Assembly (NCBI RefSeq): GCF_016653115.1
Contig: NZ_NHRX01000061.1
Coordinates: 1-64,000 of the forward strand
DNA from: Rhodocyclus purpureus
GTDB taxonomy: Bacteria > Pseudomonadota > Gammaproteobacteria > Burkholderiales > Rhodocyclaceae
DNA: 64,000 bases
Direction: 5' to 3'
Positions 48,339-61,809 of the stretch are shown in pieces. Within the stretch, counting starts at the first letter, position 1, and each line of letters starts with the position of its first letter. The position numbers and the translations under genes were made by a program. Under the pieces are notes generated by a model, which saw only the letters and a list, made by a program, of their open reading frames with translations, was not told the origin of the DNA and did not search any database.

Positions 48339-48758
48339 TCAGTCGGCCTCGACGAGGCTGCTGTCGATCGCGAGCGGATTCGACAGGGCGCGGTGCAGCG
48401 GACACTTGTTGGCGATCTCCAGCAGCCGCGACCTCTGCCCGGCGGACAGCTCGCCGGCGAGCGTGATGCGGCGCACGATGCGCTGCTCGCCGCCCGGCCC
48501 CGCTTCGAGGCTCAGGGCGACGCTGACCTCGGTGAGCGGCCACTCCTTGCGTTCCGCGTACATGCGCACCGTCATCGAGGTGCAGGCGCCGAGCGCGGCG
48601 AGCAGGTAGTCGAAGGGCGCCGGCCCTGCGTCGCCGCCGCCGACGCTCACGGGCTCGTCGGCGATCAGGAGGTGTTCGCCGACGCGAACGTCCTGCTGGT
48701 AGCGACCGCGGTGGTTCTCGCTGACGACGACAGGCGCGGAGGCGATGGTTTCGCTCAT
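48339..48758 (-). CDS. OsmC family redox protein
   Basis: 139 residues from ATG 48758, preceded by AAGGAG. The pair of OsmC cysteines lies in LLAALGACTSMTVRMYAERK and NKCPLHRAL; GGGDAGPAPFDY precedes. OsmC-type proteins reduce organic hydroperoxides; the YhfA branch has uncertain substrate. Same strand as tesA upstream, 11 bases apart. Confidence 0.88.
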   Translation of the reverse strand: MSETIASAPVVVSENHRGRYQQDVRVGEHLLIADEPVSVGGGDAGPAPFDYLLAALGACTSMTVRMYAERKEWPLTEVSVALSLEAGPGGEQRIVRRITLAGELSAGQRSRLLEIANKCPLHRALSNPLAIDSSLVEAD

Positions 48759-48769
48759 GGGCAACTCCT

Positions 48770-49444
48770 TCAGCGCAGCAGTGGCGCGAGTCCCTTCCAC
48801 ACGTTGTCGAGCAGCCTCGGCTGCGCCGCTGCGGTCGGGTGCAGGTTGTCGGTCTGGAAGAATTGCGGGTCGCTGGCGACGCCTTCGAGCAGGAAGTCGA
48901 CGAACGCGGTCTTGCGCGCGCGCGCGACTTCGCCGAAGACCGCGTGGAAGTCCGCCGCGTACTGGCCGTAGTTCGGCGGCAGGCGCTGGCCGACGATCAG
49001 CACGCGTGCCCGGCGCTTTTGCGCGGCGTCGGCGATGGCGCCGAGGTTGTCGCGCAGGGTCGCCACCGGCAGCCCGCGCAGCCCGTCGTTGCTGCCCAGC
49101 AGCACGATGACCACGGCCGGCTGGTGCCGATCGAGCAGCGCGCCGATGCGGGCGCGGCCGCCGCTGCTGGTTTCGCCGGAGATGCTGGCATTGACGACGT
49201 TATAATCGAACTGCGCTTCGCTCAGCCGCTTGCCGAGCAGTGCGGGCCAGGCAGCATCCTGGCGGATTCCGTAACCGGCGGAGAGCGAGTCGCCGACGAC
49301 GAGGATGTTGCGCGCGGCGTGGGCTGCCGGCATCAGCAGGAACAGGGCGAGCATGAAGCCCAGGGCCGCCGGCCAGCGGCGGGCGAGGGCGCCTGAGCCG
49401 GGGGAGGTCGGTCCTGCCGTCAGGGAAAATCGCGAAAGGAACAT
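48770..49444 (-). CDS. tesA: Multifunctional acyl-CoA thioesterase I / lysophospholipase / arylesterase
   Basis: 224 residues from ATG 49444. Signal peptide through PAAHA-A. SGNH hydrolase blocks are complete: GDSLSAGYG (Ser nucleophile), SGETSSGG (Gly), LLGSNDG (Asn), and DNLHP (Asp-His). TesA acts in the periplasm on thioesters, lysophospholipids and aryl esters. Its start codon abuts that of the divergent ABC gene, as tesA and ybbA are also divergent in E. coli. Confidence 0.92.
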   Translation of the reverse strand: MFLSRFSLTAGPTSPGSGALARRWPAALGFMLALFLLMPAAHAARNILVVGDSLSAGYGIRQDAAWPALLGKRLSEAQFDYNVVNASISGETSSGGRARIGALLDRHQPAVVIVLLGSNDGLRGLPVATLRDNLGAIADAAQKRRARVLIVGQRLPPNYGQYAADFHAVFGEVARARKTAFVDFLLEGVASDPQFFQTDNLHPTAAAQPRLLDNVWKGLAPLLR

Positions 49445-49445
49445 G

Positions 49446-50177
<732 letters not shown>

Positions 50178-50196
50178 TCGCCCGGCCGGAGTCGCC

Positions 50197-51552
50197 TCAG
50201 CGGCGCAGGATCTCGTGCGCCGCGGCGACGCCGCTGCGTACCGCCCCCTCCAGCGTCGACGGGTAGCCGGCCCAGACGAAGTCGCCGGCGAGCCACAGGC
50301 CGGGAATCCCGGTCCGGCAGCCCGGCCGCGCCAGTCCCGGCCGGCAGACGAAGGTCGCGCGCCGCTCGCGGATCAGTTGCCGCCACGTCGGCGTCGGCAG
50401 CGCGCGGCCGAGCGCGCTTTCCAGTTCGCGGTGCAGGCGACGCGCGAGCTCGTCGGCGTCGTGGGCTTCCCAGGCGCCGCTGCCGCTGAAGACGAAGGCA
50501 AGGACTCCGGCCGTCCCGCACAACTGGCCGCGATCGAAGACCCATTGCCCGAGCGCCGCCGCCTGCTCGAGGCCGAGCATCGGCAGCGGCAGGCGCACTT
50601 CCGGCGGATAGCCGAGATAGAGCGTGCCGATCGGCGCGTGCTCGAGCGCGGCGCAGGGGCCGGCGAGCGCCGGCCAGGGCGCGAGCAGGCGCGCGGCCGC
50701 CGGCGCCGCGGTGGCGACGACGACCTGGTCGAAGCGCTCGCGCTGATCGCCGCTGCCGTCGACGGTGACGAGCCACTGGCTGCCATCGGGTTCGATGGCG
50801 CGCACCCGTGAGGCAAGGCGGATCGCGCCGCCACGGGCGACGACGAAGGAGGCCGCCGGCGCCGCGAATACGCGGTCCAGGTCGGCCGCCGGCAGCAGCA
50901 GGTCGGTCGCATCGCTGGCGCCGGCCAGGCTGTCGCGCAGCACATTGACGAAGACCTGCGCCGAGGCGTCGGCCGCCGGCGTGTTCAGCGCCGAGAGGCA
51001 GAGCGGTTCCCAGAAGTACCGGCGCAGGCGCGGTCCCTGTCGCTCCCGCTGCAGCAGCGCGGCGACGCTCTCGTCCTCCGGCAGCGTCCATCGCCTGGCC
51101 TCGAGCCGGCGCATGAAGCGCGCGGCAGCGATCTTCTCGGCCAGGGACACACCGCGTGCCCCGAGCAGGCCGAGCGCGAGGTGCCAGGGCGCCGGCAGGC
51201 GCGGCAGGCGCAGCGAGAACGCCGGCGCCGCCGCGCTGCCCGGATGGTGGAGTTCGAGCGGTCGCCGCAGCAGCAGGCGCTCCGGGTCGGCGCCGACCTC
51301 GCGCATCAGGCGCAGCGTCTCGCAGTAGGCACCGATCAGGATGTGCTGGCCGTTGTCGACCCGCAGTGGCGCTGAGGCCGTGCCGACCTCGACGCTGCGC
51401 GCGCGGCCGCCGAGCTGGCGCGCGGACTCGAAGACGGTGACCTGCACGCCGGCGCTTGCGAGTTCGACCGCGGCGGCGAGTCCCGCCCAGCCGCCGCCGA
51501 CGATCGCCACGCGCAGGCGCGCGTCGGACTGGACCTGGCCGTGCGCACTCAT
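50197..51552 (-). CDS. hpnE: Hydroxysqualene dehydroxylase (FAD-dependent)
   Basis: 451 residues from ATG 51552, overlapping the hpnD stop by four bases. N-terminal FAD motif VAIVGGGWAGLAAAVELA and C-terminal GLWLAGDFVWAGYPSTLEGAVRSG, which marks phytoene-desaturase-like amine oxidases. HpnE reduces hydroxysqualene to squalene. Third gene of an hpnC-hpnD-hpnE operon. Confidence 0.93.
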   Translation of the reverse strand: MSAHGQVQSDARLRVAIVGGGWAGLAAAVELASAGVQVTVFESARQLGGRARSVEVGTASAPLRVDNGQHILIGAYCETLRLMREVGADPERLLLRRPLELHHPGSAAAPAFSLRLPRLPAPWHLALGLLGARGVSLAEKIAAARFMRRLEARRWTLPEDESVAALLQRERQGPRLRRYFWEPLCLSALNTPAADASAQVFVNVLRDSLAGASDATDLLLPAADLDRVFAAPAASFVVARGGAIRLASRVRAIEPDGSQWLVTVDGSGDQRERFDQVVVATAAPAAARLLAPWPALAGPCAALEHAPIGTLYLGYPPEVRLPLPMLGLEQAAALGQWVFDRGQLCGTAGVLAFVFSGSGAWEAHDADELARRLHRELESALGRALPTPTWRQLIRERRATFVCRPGLARPGCRTGIPGLWLAGDFVWAGYPSTLEGAVRSGVAAAHEILRR

Positions 51553-52382
51553 GCGCCGATCCAGGTGCGGGCGGCGATCCACAGCTTGCGCAGCGGTGGC
51601 AGCGAGACGCGCTGGGTCAGCGTCCTCACCCCGTCGCGACGGATCTCGTCGAGCAGGGTGCGGTAGATCGCCGCCATCATCAGTCCGGGGAGTTGCGCCT
51701 TGCGGTCGACGGCCGGCAGCGCCGCCAGCGCCTGCGCGTAGTAGCGTTCGGCGCGCTCGAGCTGGAAGTCCATCAGGCGGTGGAAGCCTTCCGAATAGCG
51801 GCCGGTGGCAAGGTCGGCTTCGGCGACGCCGAAGCGCGCGAGCTCGTCCTGCGGCAGGTAGACGCGCCCGCGGCGGGCGTCCTCGCCGACGTCGCGGATG
51901 ATGTTGGTGAGCTGGAGGGCCATGCCGAGGTCGTGCGCGTACTTCTGCGTCTGCCGGTCCCGGTAGCCGAAGATTTCGGCCGAGAGCAGGCCGACGACGC
52001 TGGCGACGCGGTAGCAGTAGAGCGAGAGGGCGGCGAAGTCGGCATAGCGCGTATGCACGAGGTCCATCGCCATGCCTTCGATGATTTCCTCGAGCTGCTC
52101 CTGCGGCAGGTCGAAGTCGGCGAGCAGCACCTGCAGCGCGCGCGTCACCGGGTGCTGCGGCGTTCCATGGTAGAGGCGACCGACTTCCTCGCGCCACCAG
52201 GCGAGCTTGGCGGCAGCCACCGTCGGGTCGCGGCATTCATCGACGACGTCGTCGACCTCGCGGCAGAAGGCATAGAGCGCGGTGATGGCGCGCCGGCGCA
52301 GCGGCGGCAGGAACAGGAAGCTGTAGTAGAAACTCGAACCGCTGGCGGCGGCGCGCTGCTGGCAATACTGATCGGGGGTCAT
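51549..52382 (-). CDS. hpnD: Presqualene diphosphate synthase
   Basis: 277 residues. Head-to-head prenyl synthase: first Asp-rich motif YAFCREVDDVVDE, second motif MALQLTNIIRDVGEDARRGRVYLP. It condenses two farnesyl diphosphates to presqualene diphosphate. Starts at ATG 52382, 87 bases after hpnC. Confidence 0.94.
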   Translation of the reverse strand: MTPDQYCQQRAAASGSSFYYSFLFLPPLRRRAITALYAFCREVDDVVDECRDPTVAAAKLAWWREEVGRLYHGTPQHPVTRALQVLLADFDLPQEQLEEIIEGMAMDLVHTRYADFAALSLYCYRVASVVGLLSAEIFGYRDRQTQKYAHDLGMALQLTNIIRDVGEDARRGRVYLPQDELARFGVAEADLATGRYSEGFHRLMDFQLERAERYYAQALAALPAVDRKAQLPGLMMAAIYRTLLDEIRRDGVRTLTQRVSLPPLRKLWIAARTWIGA

Positions 52383-52469
52383 GGGGCGGAAACGAGGCTG
52401 ATGCTGAAGACGAGGGGGAGGGCAGCGCAGGGGTACGGTGCCGCTGCCGGGGCGGGCCGGGCGTGTCGA

Positions 52470-53321
52470 CTAGGGCAGCGACCCCGGCGCGCGCAGGACG
52501 CGGCCGGTGAATGGGGCGCGCAGGGCCATCACGGCCCAGTCCGCGGCGCCGAGGGTCGGACGTCGCCTGAAGACGTCGCCGCGCACACGCCTGGTCTTCT
52601 CGAGGATGCGCAGGCCGCCCTGGACGGTCAGGCGGATCTCCCAGCCGATCCGTCCTGGCAGCGAATGCACGAGCGGCGCACCCGCGCGCAGCAGGCCCTC
52701 GGCGCGGTCGATCTCGAAATCCATCAGCGCGGCCCAGGCCGGGCTCCAGCGCCCCTCGCCGATCTGCGCTTCGTCGATGCCGAAGCGCGCCAGATCGTCC
52801 TGCGGCAGATAGACGCGGCCCTTCTGCCAGTCGATGGCGACGTCCTGCCAGAAGTTGGCGAGCTGCAGACCGCTGCAGATCGCGTCCGAGCGGCGCAGAT
52901 CCTCGCCCGTGCTGCAGCCGGCCAGATGCAGCAGCAGGCGCCCGACCGGATTGGCCGAGCGGCGGCAGTAGTCGAGGAGCTCCGCCTGGTCGGCGTAACG
53001 CTTCTTGACGATGTCCTGGGCGAAGGCGTCGAGCAGGTCGCGCAGCAGGGCGACCGGCAGCTGCCATTCGCGGACGACCGCGGCGAGTTCGGCGAAATCG
53101 CCGTAGTGCGGCGCCGCGGGCGCGACGCCGCCCTCGATCGCGGTCAGCGCCGCGTAGTAGAGCTCGAGCCCGGCACGGCGCTCGGTTGCGGGGAGTTCGC
53201 CCTCGTCGGCGACGTCGTCGGCGGCACGCGCGAAGCGGTAGATCGCCTCGATCGGACGACGCAGGCGGGCGGGAAGCAGCAGCGATGCGACCGGGAAGTT
53301 CTCGTAATGATCAACGGGCAT
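52470..53321 (-). CDS. hpnC: Hydroxysqualene synthase
   Basis: 283 residues from ATG 53321; the frame remains open upstream but without similarity. Squalene-synthase fold: FARAADDVADEGEL and LQLANFWQDVAIDWQKGRVYLPQDDL. HpnC converts presqualene diphosphate to hydroxysqualene. First gene of the operon; hpnC and hpnD look like ancient paralogues. No squalene-hopene cyclase is in the window. Confidence 0.93.
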   Translation of the reverse strand: MPVDHYENFPVASLLLPARLRRPIEAIYRFARAADDVADEGELPATERRAGLELYYAALTAIEGGVAPAAPHYGDFAELAAVVREWQLPVALLRDLLDAFAQDIVKKRYADQAELLDYCRRSANPVGRLLLHLAGCSTGEDLRRSDAICSGLQLANFWQDVAIDWQKGRVYLPQDDLARFGIDEAQIGEGRWSPAWAALMDFEIDRAEGLLRAGAPLVHSLPGRIGWEIRLTVQGGLRILEKTRRVRGDVFRRRPTLGAADWAVMALRAPFTGRVLRAPGSLP

Positions 53322-53461
53322 CGGCGGCTGGACGGGTCGACAAAAGCGGTGGTTTTGATGACAATGGAGTTGAGGCGAGGGCGGGTGAATGCCGCGGGCC
53401 CGGCACTTGGCCGCGGCGGGAACGCACGAAGACCACGCCGGCGTGCGTGCAAGCGTCGCGG

Positions 53462-53491
53462 CTGACAGTATAGGGCGATCTCGGTTAGAAT
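53462..53491 (+). promoter_or_regulatory. Promoter of tRNA-Leu
   Basis: CTGACA (53462-53467) and TAGAAT (53486-53491), 18-base spacer, 12 bases before the tRNA. Confidence 0.6.
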
Positions 53492-53503
53492 CGCAGGCCG
53501 TCC

Positions 53504-53588
53504 GCGAGAGTGGCGAAATTGGTAGACGCACTGGATTTAGGTTCCAGCGCCGCAAGGCGTGGGGGTTCGAGTCCCTTCTCTCGCACCA
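53504..53588 (+). tRNA. tRNA-Leu (anticodon TAG)
   Basis: 85 bases. Acceptor GCGAGAG pairs with CTCTCGC before the encoded A-CCA end. Anticodon stem CTGGA/TCCAG with loop TTTAGGT gives anticodon TAG. The long variable arm (GCGCCGCAAGGCGT) is typical of leucine tRNA, and GGTTCGAGTCC is the T arm. Confidence 0.96.
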
Positions 53589-53640
53589 GAATGTCTGAAT
53601 TCTACTCTTCTCTCATTGTCCGCATCACTAAGGATTTTCA

Positions 53641-54969
53641 ATGGAAACGACCGCCGAAAACACTCCTGTAACCGACCAGCCCGCGGTGAATCCGCTGGAG
53701 CGGCGTATCGACCTGTCGGTGGCTTTGGCGGAATTCGAGCAGGATGTCGAGAAGCGTCTGCACAGCCTCGGTCGCAAGCTCAAGGTGGCGGGTTTCCGTC
53801 CCGGCAAGGCACCGAAGGCCATGGTCGAGCGCCAGTACGGCGACCAGGCGCGCCAGGAAGCGCTGACCGATGCGCTCGACCGCGCGCTCGGCGAGGCGCT
53901 GCAGTCACAGAAGCTGCGCATCGCCGGCTACCCGCGCATCGAGCCGAAGCAAAGCGAAAGCAAGACACATCTCGAATTTGCGGCCGTTTTCGAGGTCTAT
54001 CCCGAGGTCAAGATCGGCGACCTGTCGTCGTCGTCGATCGAGCGCGCCGTCTTCGAAGTCACCCCGGCTGAAGTCGATAACACGATCGAAGTCCTGCGCC
54101 AGCAGCGCGTCCGCTACGAAGAAGCCGACCGTGCCGCCGCGTCCGGCGACCAGGTCGTCGTCGACTTCCTCGGCCGCAAGGACGGCGAACCGTTCGCCGG
54201 TGGCCAGGCGACCGACTACGGCTTCGTCCTCGGTCGCGGCATGATGCTGCCCGACTTCGAGACGGCGATCATCGGCCTCAAGGCTGGCGAGTCGAAGACC
54301 TTCGACCTCGCCTTCCCGGCCGACTACGGCGCCGCCGACCTGGCCGGCCAGACGGTCAGCTTCGAAGTGACGGTGAAGAAGGTTTCGGCGCCCGTGCTGC
54401 CGGAAGTCGACGCCGACTTCGCGCGTTCGCTCGGCGTCGCCGACGGCGACCTGGAGCGCATGCGCAGCGAGATCGAAGGCAACCTGCGTCGCGAAGTGAC
54501 GCGCCGCCTGCGTGGCCGCGAGAAGGAGCAGGTCCTCGACGTACTGCTCCAGACGACGCCGGTGCAGGCACCGCAGGCGCTGGTCGACGGTGAGGTCGAT
54601 CGTCTGGTCAAGCAGGCGCGTGCGGAAATGCAGCAGCGCGGCCTCAAGGGCGACGATTTCCCGGTGCAGCCCGAGTGGTTCACCGCACAGGCGACGCGCC
54701 GCATCCAGCTCGGCCTGATCCTGGCCGAGATCATCCGTGAGCAGGAACTGCGCGCCGACCCCGCCGCCGTGCGTGCGCTGGTCGACGAGGCCGCGCAGAG
54801 CTACGAAAACCCGGACGAAGTGGTGCAGTGGTACTACGGCCAGCCCGACCGCCTCGCCGAAATCGAGTCGGTGGCAATCGAAGCTGCTGCCGTCGAGTGG
54901 GCGCTCGGCAAGATTCAGGTCACCGACAAGCCGATCTCGTTCGACGAGCTGATGGGTCGCCAGGGCTGA
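53641..54969 (+). CDS. tig: Trigger factor
   Basis: 442 residues. N-terminal ribosome-binding domain with the [12 protein letters not shown] loop, PPIase domain around 150-245 ([35 protein letters not shown]) and the helical C-terminal chaperone domain. Binds nascent chains at the ribosome exit. First of the conserved tig-clpP-clpX-lon order, 52 bases after tRNA-Leu. Confidence 0.96.
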   Translation: METTAENTPVTDQPAVNPLERRIDLSVALAEFEQDVEKRLHSLGRKLKVAGFRPGKAPKAMVERQYGDQARQEALTDALDRALGEALQSQKLRIAGYPRIEPKQSESKTHLEFAAVFEVYPEVKIGDLSSSSIERAVFEVTPAEVDNTIEVLRQQRVRYEEADRAAASGDQVVVDFLGRKDGEPFAGGQATDYGFVLGRGMMLPDFETAIIGLKAGESKTFDLAFPADYGAADLAGQTVSFEVTVKKVSAPVLPEVDADFARSLGVADGDLERMRSEIEGNLRREVTRRLRGREKEQVLDVLLQTTPVQAPQALVDGEVDRLVKQARAEMQQRGLKGDDFPVQPEWFTAQATRRIQLGLILAEIIREQELRADPAAVRALVDEAAQSYENPDEVVQWYYGQPDRLAEIESVAIEAAAVEWALGKIQVTDKPISFDELMGRQG

Positions 54970-55022
54970 TTGCCGGCCGCAAGACACGGACCGACTGTCT
55001 GAATCCAAACAGAGGAGAAGGA

Positions 55023-55649
<627 letters not shown>

Positions 55650-55694
55650 GCGCCGTCGCTGCGCCGGCGCATTTAGAAGGAGGAATGGGAGAAC

Positions 55695-56966
<1,272 letters not shown>

Positions 56967-57007
56967 TCCGGAGCGACTGAAGCAGCGCCGCTTCATTTCT
57001 TCCGCAG

Positions 57008-57035
57008 CTTGTTATCTTCGTCGATGCCCCCATCT
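57008..57035 (+). promoter_or_regulatory. lon: Sigma-32-like promoter of lon
   Basis: CTTGTT (57008-57013), 14-base spacer, CCCCATCT (57028-57035): same -10 and spacing as the clpB promoter, with a weaker -35. The lon start is 34 bases downstream. Confidence 0.7.
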
Positions 57036-57048
57036 GGGAGCATCGACG
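57019..57048. promoter_or_regulatory. 9-bp inverted repeat overlapping the lon promoter
   Basis: CGTCGATGC (57019-57027) and GCATCGACG (57040-57048) flank the -10 box. As DNA it could be an operator; as RNA it could end clpX transcripts (TTCATTTTG follows) without being part of most of the lon mRNA. Confidence 0.6.
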
Positions 57049-57069
57049 TTCATTTTGTAAGGCGCCCTG

Positions 57070-59475
<2,406 letters not shown>

Positions 59476-59484
59476 TCGTAGATC

Positions 59485-59513
59485 CGTTCCCGTGCGGCTC
59501 CCGCACGGGAACG
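59485..59513. terminator. 13-bp perfect hairpin after lon
   Basis: CGTTCCCGTGCGG pairs with CCGCACGGGAACG around CTC, nine bases after the lon stop. No T-run follows. Confidence 0.6.
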
Positions 59514-59586
59514 AGTAAACGATGGGCTGCCGAACTGGTGAAACGCTCGCGGATGCGTTAGAATGCGCGGCGTTTCGCAGCAGCGG

Positions 59587-59662
59587 GGGTGCTTAGCTCA
59601 GTTGGTAGAGCGCTAGCCTTACAAGCTGGATGTCGGCGGTTCGATCCCGTCAGCACCCACCA
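59587..59662 (+). tRNA. tRNA-Val (anticodon TAC)
   Basis: 76 bases. Acceptor GGGTGCT pairs with AGCACCC before the encoded A-CCA. D arm TAGCTCAGTTGGTAGAGC; anticodon loop CTTACAA gives TAC; T arm GGTTCGATCCC. A TAGAAT -10 box lies at 59559-59564. Confidence 0.96.
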
Positions 59663-59689
59663 CTCCGCAGCAGTCCGGAAAGACCGGCC

Positions 59690-59713
59690 AACCCGCCCCG
59701 TGCGGGTTTTTTT
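59690..59713 (+). terminator. Rho-independent terminator of tRNA-Val
   Basis: AACCCGC (59690-59696) pairs with GCGGGTT (59702-59708), continuing into a run of seven T. Confidence 0.9.
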
Positions 59714-59736
59714 ACGTCCGGCAGCCGCGTGCCTCC

Positions 59737-60078
59737 TCAGCGAGCTTTTCCGCGCTGAAGTTCCTCCCCGGGCTGTCCGATGCTCCCCGGTACAGCTGTA
59801 TACACGCCGGGAGCGCGCAGGCGGACGTCCAGTGCAATGTCGGCACCGGGCTGCAGGGCATCGATGCTCGCGCGGTCGGCGGGTGAGGCGAGGACGACGA
59901 GGGTATCGCCGGCGCCCGCATGCACGAGGCTGGGGAGATCGCGCAAGCTGCTGCTCTCCCGCACCTCGACGGAGACGCGCAACCAGCCGGGCCGGGCCGG
60001 GTCGGCGCTGCTTTCAAGCAGGCGGGCTTTCAGCTGGGTGGCGTTTTCGATGACTTCCACGATTGGGTCCTCCGGCAA
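59737..60078 (-). CDS. Small protein of unknown function, last gene of the M6/ATP-grasp operon
   Basis: 113 residues from ATG 60078, overlapping the end of the ATP-grasp gene by 65 bases. Sequence pattern is beta-rich (WLRVSVEVRESSSL, DTLVVLASPADRASIDALQPGADIALDVRL), soluble, no signal. The C-terminus (GSIGQPGEELQRGKAR) is probably flexible. A carrier or recognition role for the ligase is conceivable but not shown. The long overlap means either this start or the ligase's end may need correction. Confidence 0.6.
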   Translation of the reverse strand: MPEDPIVEVIENATQLKARLLESSADPARPGWLRVSVEVRESSSLRDLPSLVHAGAGDTLVVLASPADRASIDALQPGADIALDVRLRAPGVYTAVPGSIGQPGEELQRGKAR

Positions 60079-60985
60079 GATGGGTTACCAGCGAATCGGC
60101 CACGCCTTCTGCCGATTCGCGATCGAAACAGGTGTACGCCGGTGATGGGTTCACTTCGAAGCAGACGTATTCGCCGCCCGGGGTGCGCTTGAGGTCGATC
60201 CCCGCCAGCTCCAGCTCCATTCCGGCCGCCAGCGCCACGCAGCGGCGGGCGATTTCCGGCGGCAGGCGGTCGGCGCGCATCTCGGCCTCGACACCCTCGT
60301 GGCCGGCGTAGCGGTAGTCGGTGGCCTCCGACGCCACCCGCGTGCAGAAGACGCGCTGGCCGACCACATGCACGCGGTAGTTCACCCCCGGAACGAAGGC
60401 CTGGAACAGTGTCGGCAGCGCGCGCACGCGCTCCAGTTGCGCAGCATGGATCCCGTCCAGCGTCGTCACGATCGAACGCACGCCGCTGGCCGACTTGAAC
60501 ACCACCCGACCGTGGCGGCGGGCGAAAGCGCGCACGGCTTCCGGATCGTTGCTCAGCAGCGATACCGGGGTCGCGAAACCGGCCTTGCGGATCAGTTGCT
60601 CCTGCCACGGCTTCGACGCGTTGGACATCCCCGGTGCCATGCGGTTGGCCACCCGCAGCGGCGCCACCTCCAGCCAGGCGTTGAGCGCATCGACGAAGTA
60701 ATGGTGATGCAGGACGCCGCGCGGATCGAGCGGTGGATCGCGCAGCAGGCTGGCCGGCATCAGCCGCGAGTAGGCGCCGGCATGGCGGGAAAGGTCAACG
60801 CTGACGCTGCCGCTCCACCAGCGCGCGAACAGGCGACCGCGACTGAGTCCGACTTCGATGTCCTGGTGGGCCAGCTGGCGCTGGTCGATGACCAGGCAGT
60901 CGACGTCCAGGCGTTCGGCTGCGGCGATGACCATAGCCAGCGGGGACTCGCTGGCGACGCCACAGACCAGCAGCGCCCCGTTCAT
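60014..60985 (-). CDS. ATP-grasp ligase (RimK/graspetide-ligase-like)
   Basis: 323 residues from ATG 60985, overlapping the preceding stop by four bases. N-terminal pre-ATP-grasp domain (LLVCGVASESPLAMVIAAAERL, then LSRGRLFARWW); central KPWQEQLIRKAGF and GRVVFKSASGVRS nucleotide-binding loops; the strand-turn LFQAFVPGVNYRVHVVG; and metal-binding C-terminal GIDLKRTP...YVCFEVNPSP. This order resembles RimK and the microviridin/graspetide ligases, which join carboxylates to amines or hydroxyls in peptides. Substrate unknown; the Lys/Thr/Asp repeats in the protease encoded two genes upstream are a candidate. Confidence 0.75.
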   Translation of the reverse strand: MNGALLVCGVASESPLAMVIAAAERLDVDCLVIDQRQLAHQDIEVGLSRGRLFARWWSGSVSVDLSRHAGAYSRLMPASLLRDPPLDPRGVLHHHYFVDALNAWLEVAPLRVANRMAPGMSNASKPWQEQLIRKAGFATPVSLLSNDPEAVRAFARRHGRVVFKSASGVRSIVTTLDGIHAAQLERVRALPTLFQAFVPGVNYRVHVVGQRVFCTRVASEATDYRYAGHEGVEAEMRADRLPPEIARRCVALAAGMELELAGIDLKRTPGGEYVCFEVNPSPAYTCFDRESAEGVADSLVTHLAGGPNRGSHRKRHPAESPPA

Positions 60986-61791
60986 GGTGTCAGTGCCCCA
61001 TGCAACCAGGCGGCGCAGCGCTCGGCGAGTTCATCGTCGTCGAGTGCGGGACAGGGATCGAGCTCGACCAGGCGCAGCCCTGCCGCGGTGTCCATGAAGC
61101 CCAGCGCCGCGTAGTGCAGGCCCAGGGCACGCACGAAGGCCGGACACGCTGCTGCCACCCCTTCCTCCAGCCGCCCGAGCGATTGCTCGCCGAGCACCCA
61201 CAGCCAGTGCAGCTCGCTTCCTGCCGGCGCCGGCCGGTACCAGCCGGCGAGGTCGCTGCCGCGCGGGTAGGGGCTGCCGCCGACCCGTTCGAGGCCGCTG
61301 CAGGCGCCACCGCGTAGCGATGAAACCACGCAAAAATCACCCACCGGCAGGCCATGCGCCGCTGCCAGCGCATGCCAGCCGAGGGGATGGCGCGCCGACG
61401 CCCAGGGGTTGTCGTCCGCCGGCGGGTTGGCGACCAGCACCTCCTGCACCGCCAGGCCATTCAGCCAGCTGGCGAGCAGGGCACCGAATTCGGCCAGGGC
61501 GTAGTCGCGGTCTGCTGCCGTCGCCTGCGCGAACTGGGGCAGTTGCGGCCCGTTCAGCCGGTTGAGCACGACCCCGATGCGCCGGTCGTCGAGCTCGACG
61601 CCATCGGGCAGGACGATGCGCGTGCCCTCGTCGTGCGGCGAGTGATGCCAATGCGCCAGGGCCAGATCAGCCGCGCTCGCCTGGACGACGCGGCAGTCCC
61701 GTCGACGCAGGGCAAGCCCGACCAGCGCGCACATCGGCTCGTCGGGCTCGCCCAGGATGAGGGCTACACGCTCGCTGCCGGACGGGGTCAT
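60982..61791 (-). CDS. Unrecognised protein of the M6/ATP-grasp operon
   Basis: 269 residues from ATG 61791, 18 bases after the protease gene and overlapping the ligase gene by four bases. N-terminus RVALILGEPDEPMCALVGLAL and the ending GFMDTAAGLRLVELDPCPALDDDELAERCAAWL recall the N- and C-terminal strands of ATP-grasp-like folds (RLVELDPCPA resembles the metal-binding strand of the adjacent ligase, CFEVNPSPAY), but I see no nucleotide-binding lysine region. It may be an inactive paralogue that pairs with the ligase. Confidence 0.55.
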   Translation of the reverse strand: MTPSGSERVALILGEPDEPMCALVGLALRRRDCRVVQASAADLALAHWHHSPHDEGTRIVLPDGVELDDRRIGVVLNRLNGPQLPQFAQATAADRDYALAEFGALLASWLNGLAVQEVLVANPPADDNPWASARHPLGWHALAAAHGLPVGDFCVVSSLRGGACSGLERVGGSPYPRGSDLAGWYRPAPAGSELHWLWVLGEQSLGRLEEGVAAACPAFVRALGLHYAALGFMDTAAGLRLVELDPCPALDDDELAERCAAWLHGALTP

Positions 61792-61809
61792 CGGCAGGTT
61801 CCGCAGGCA

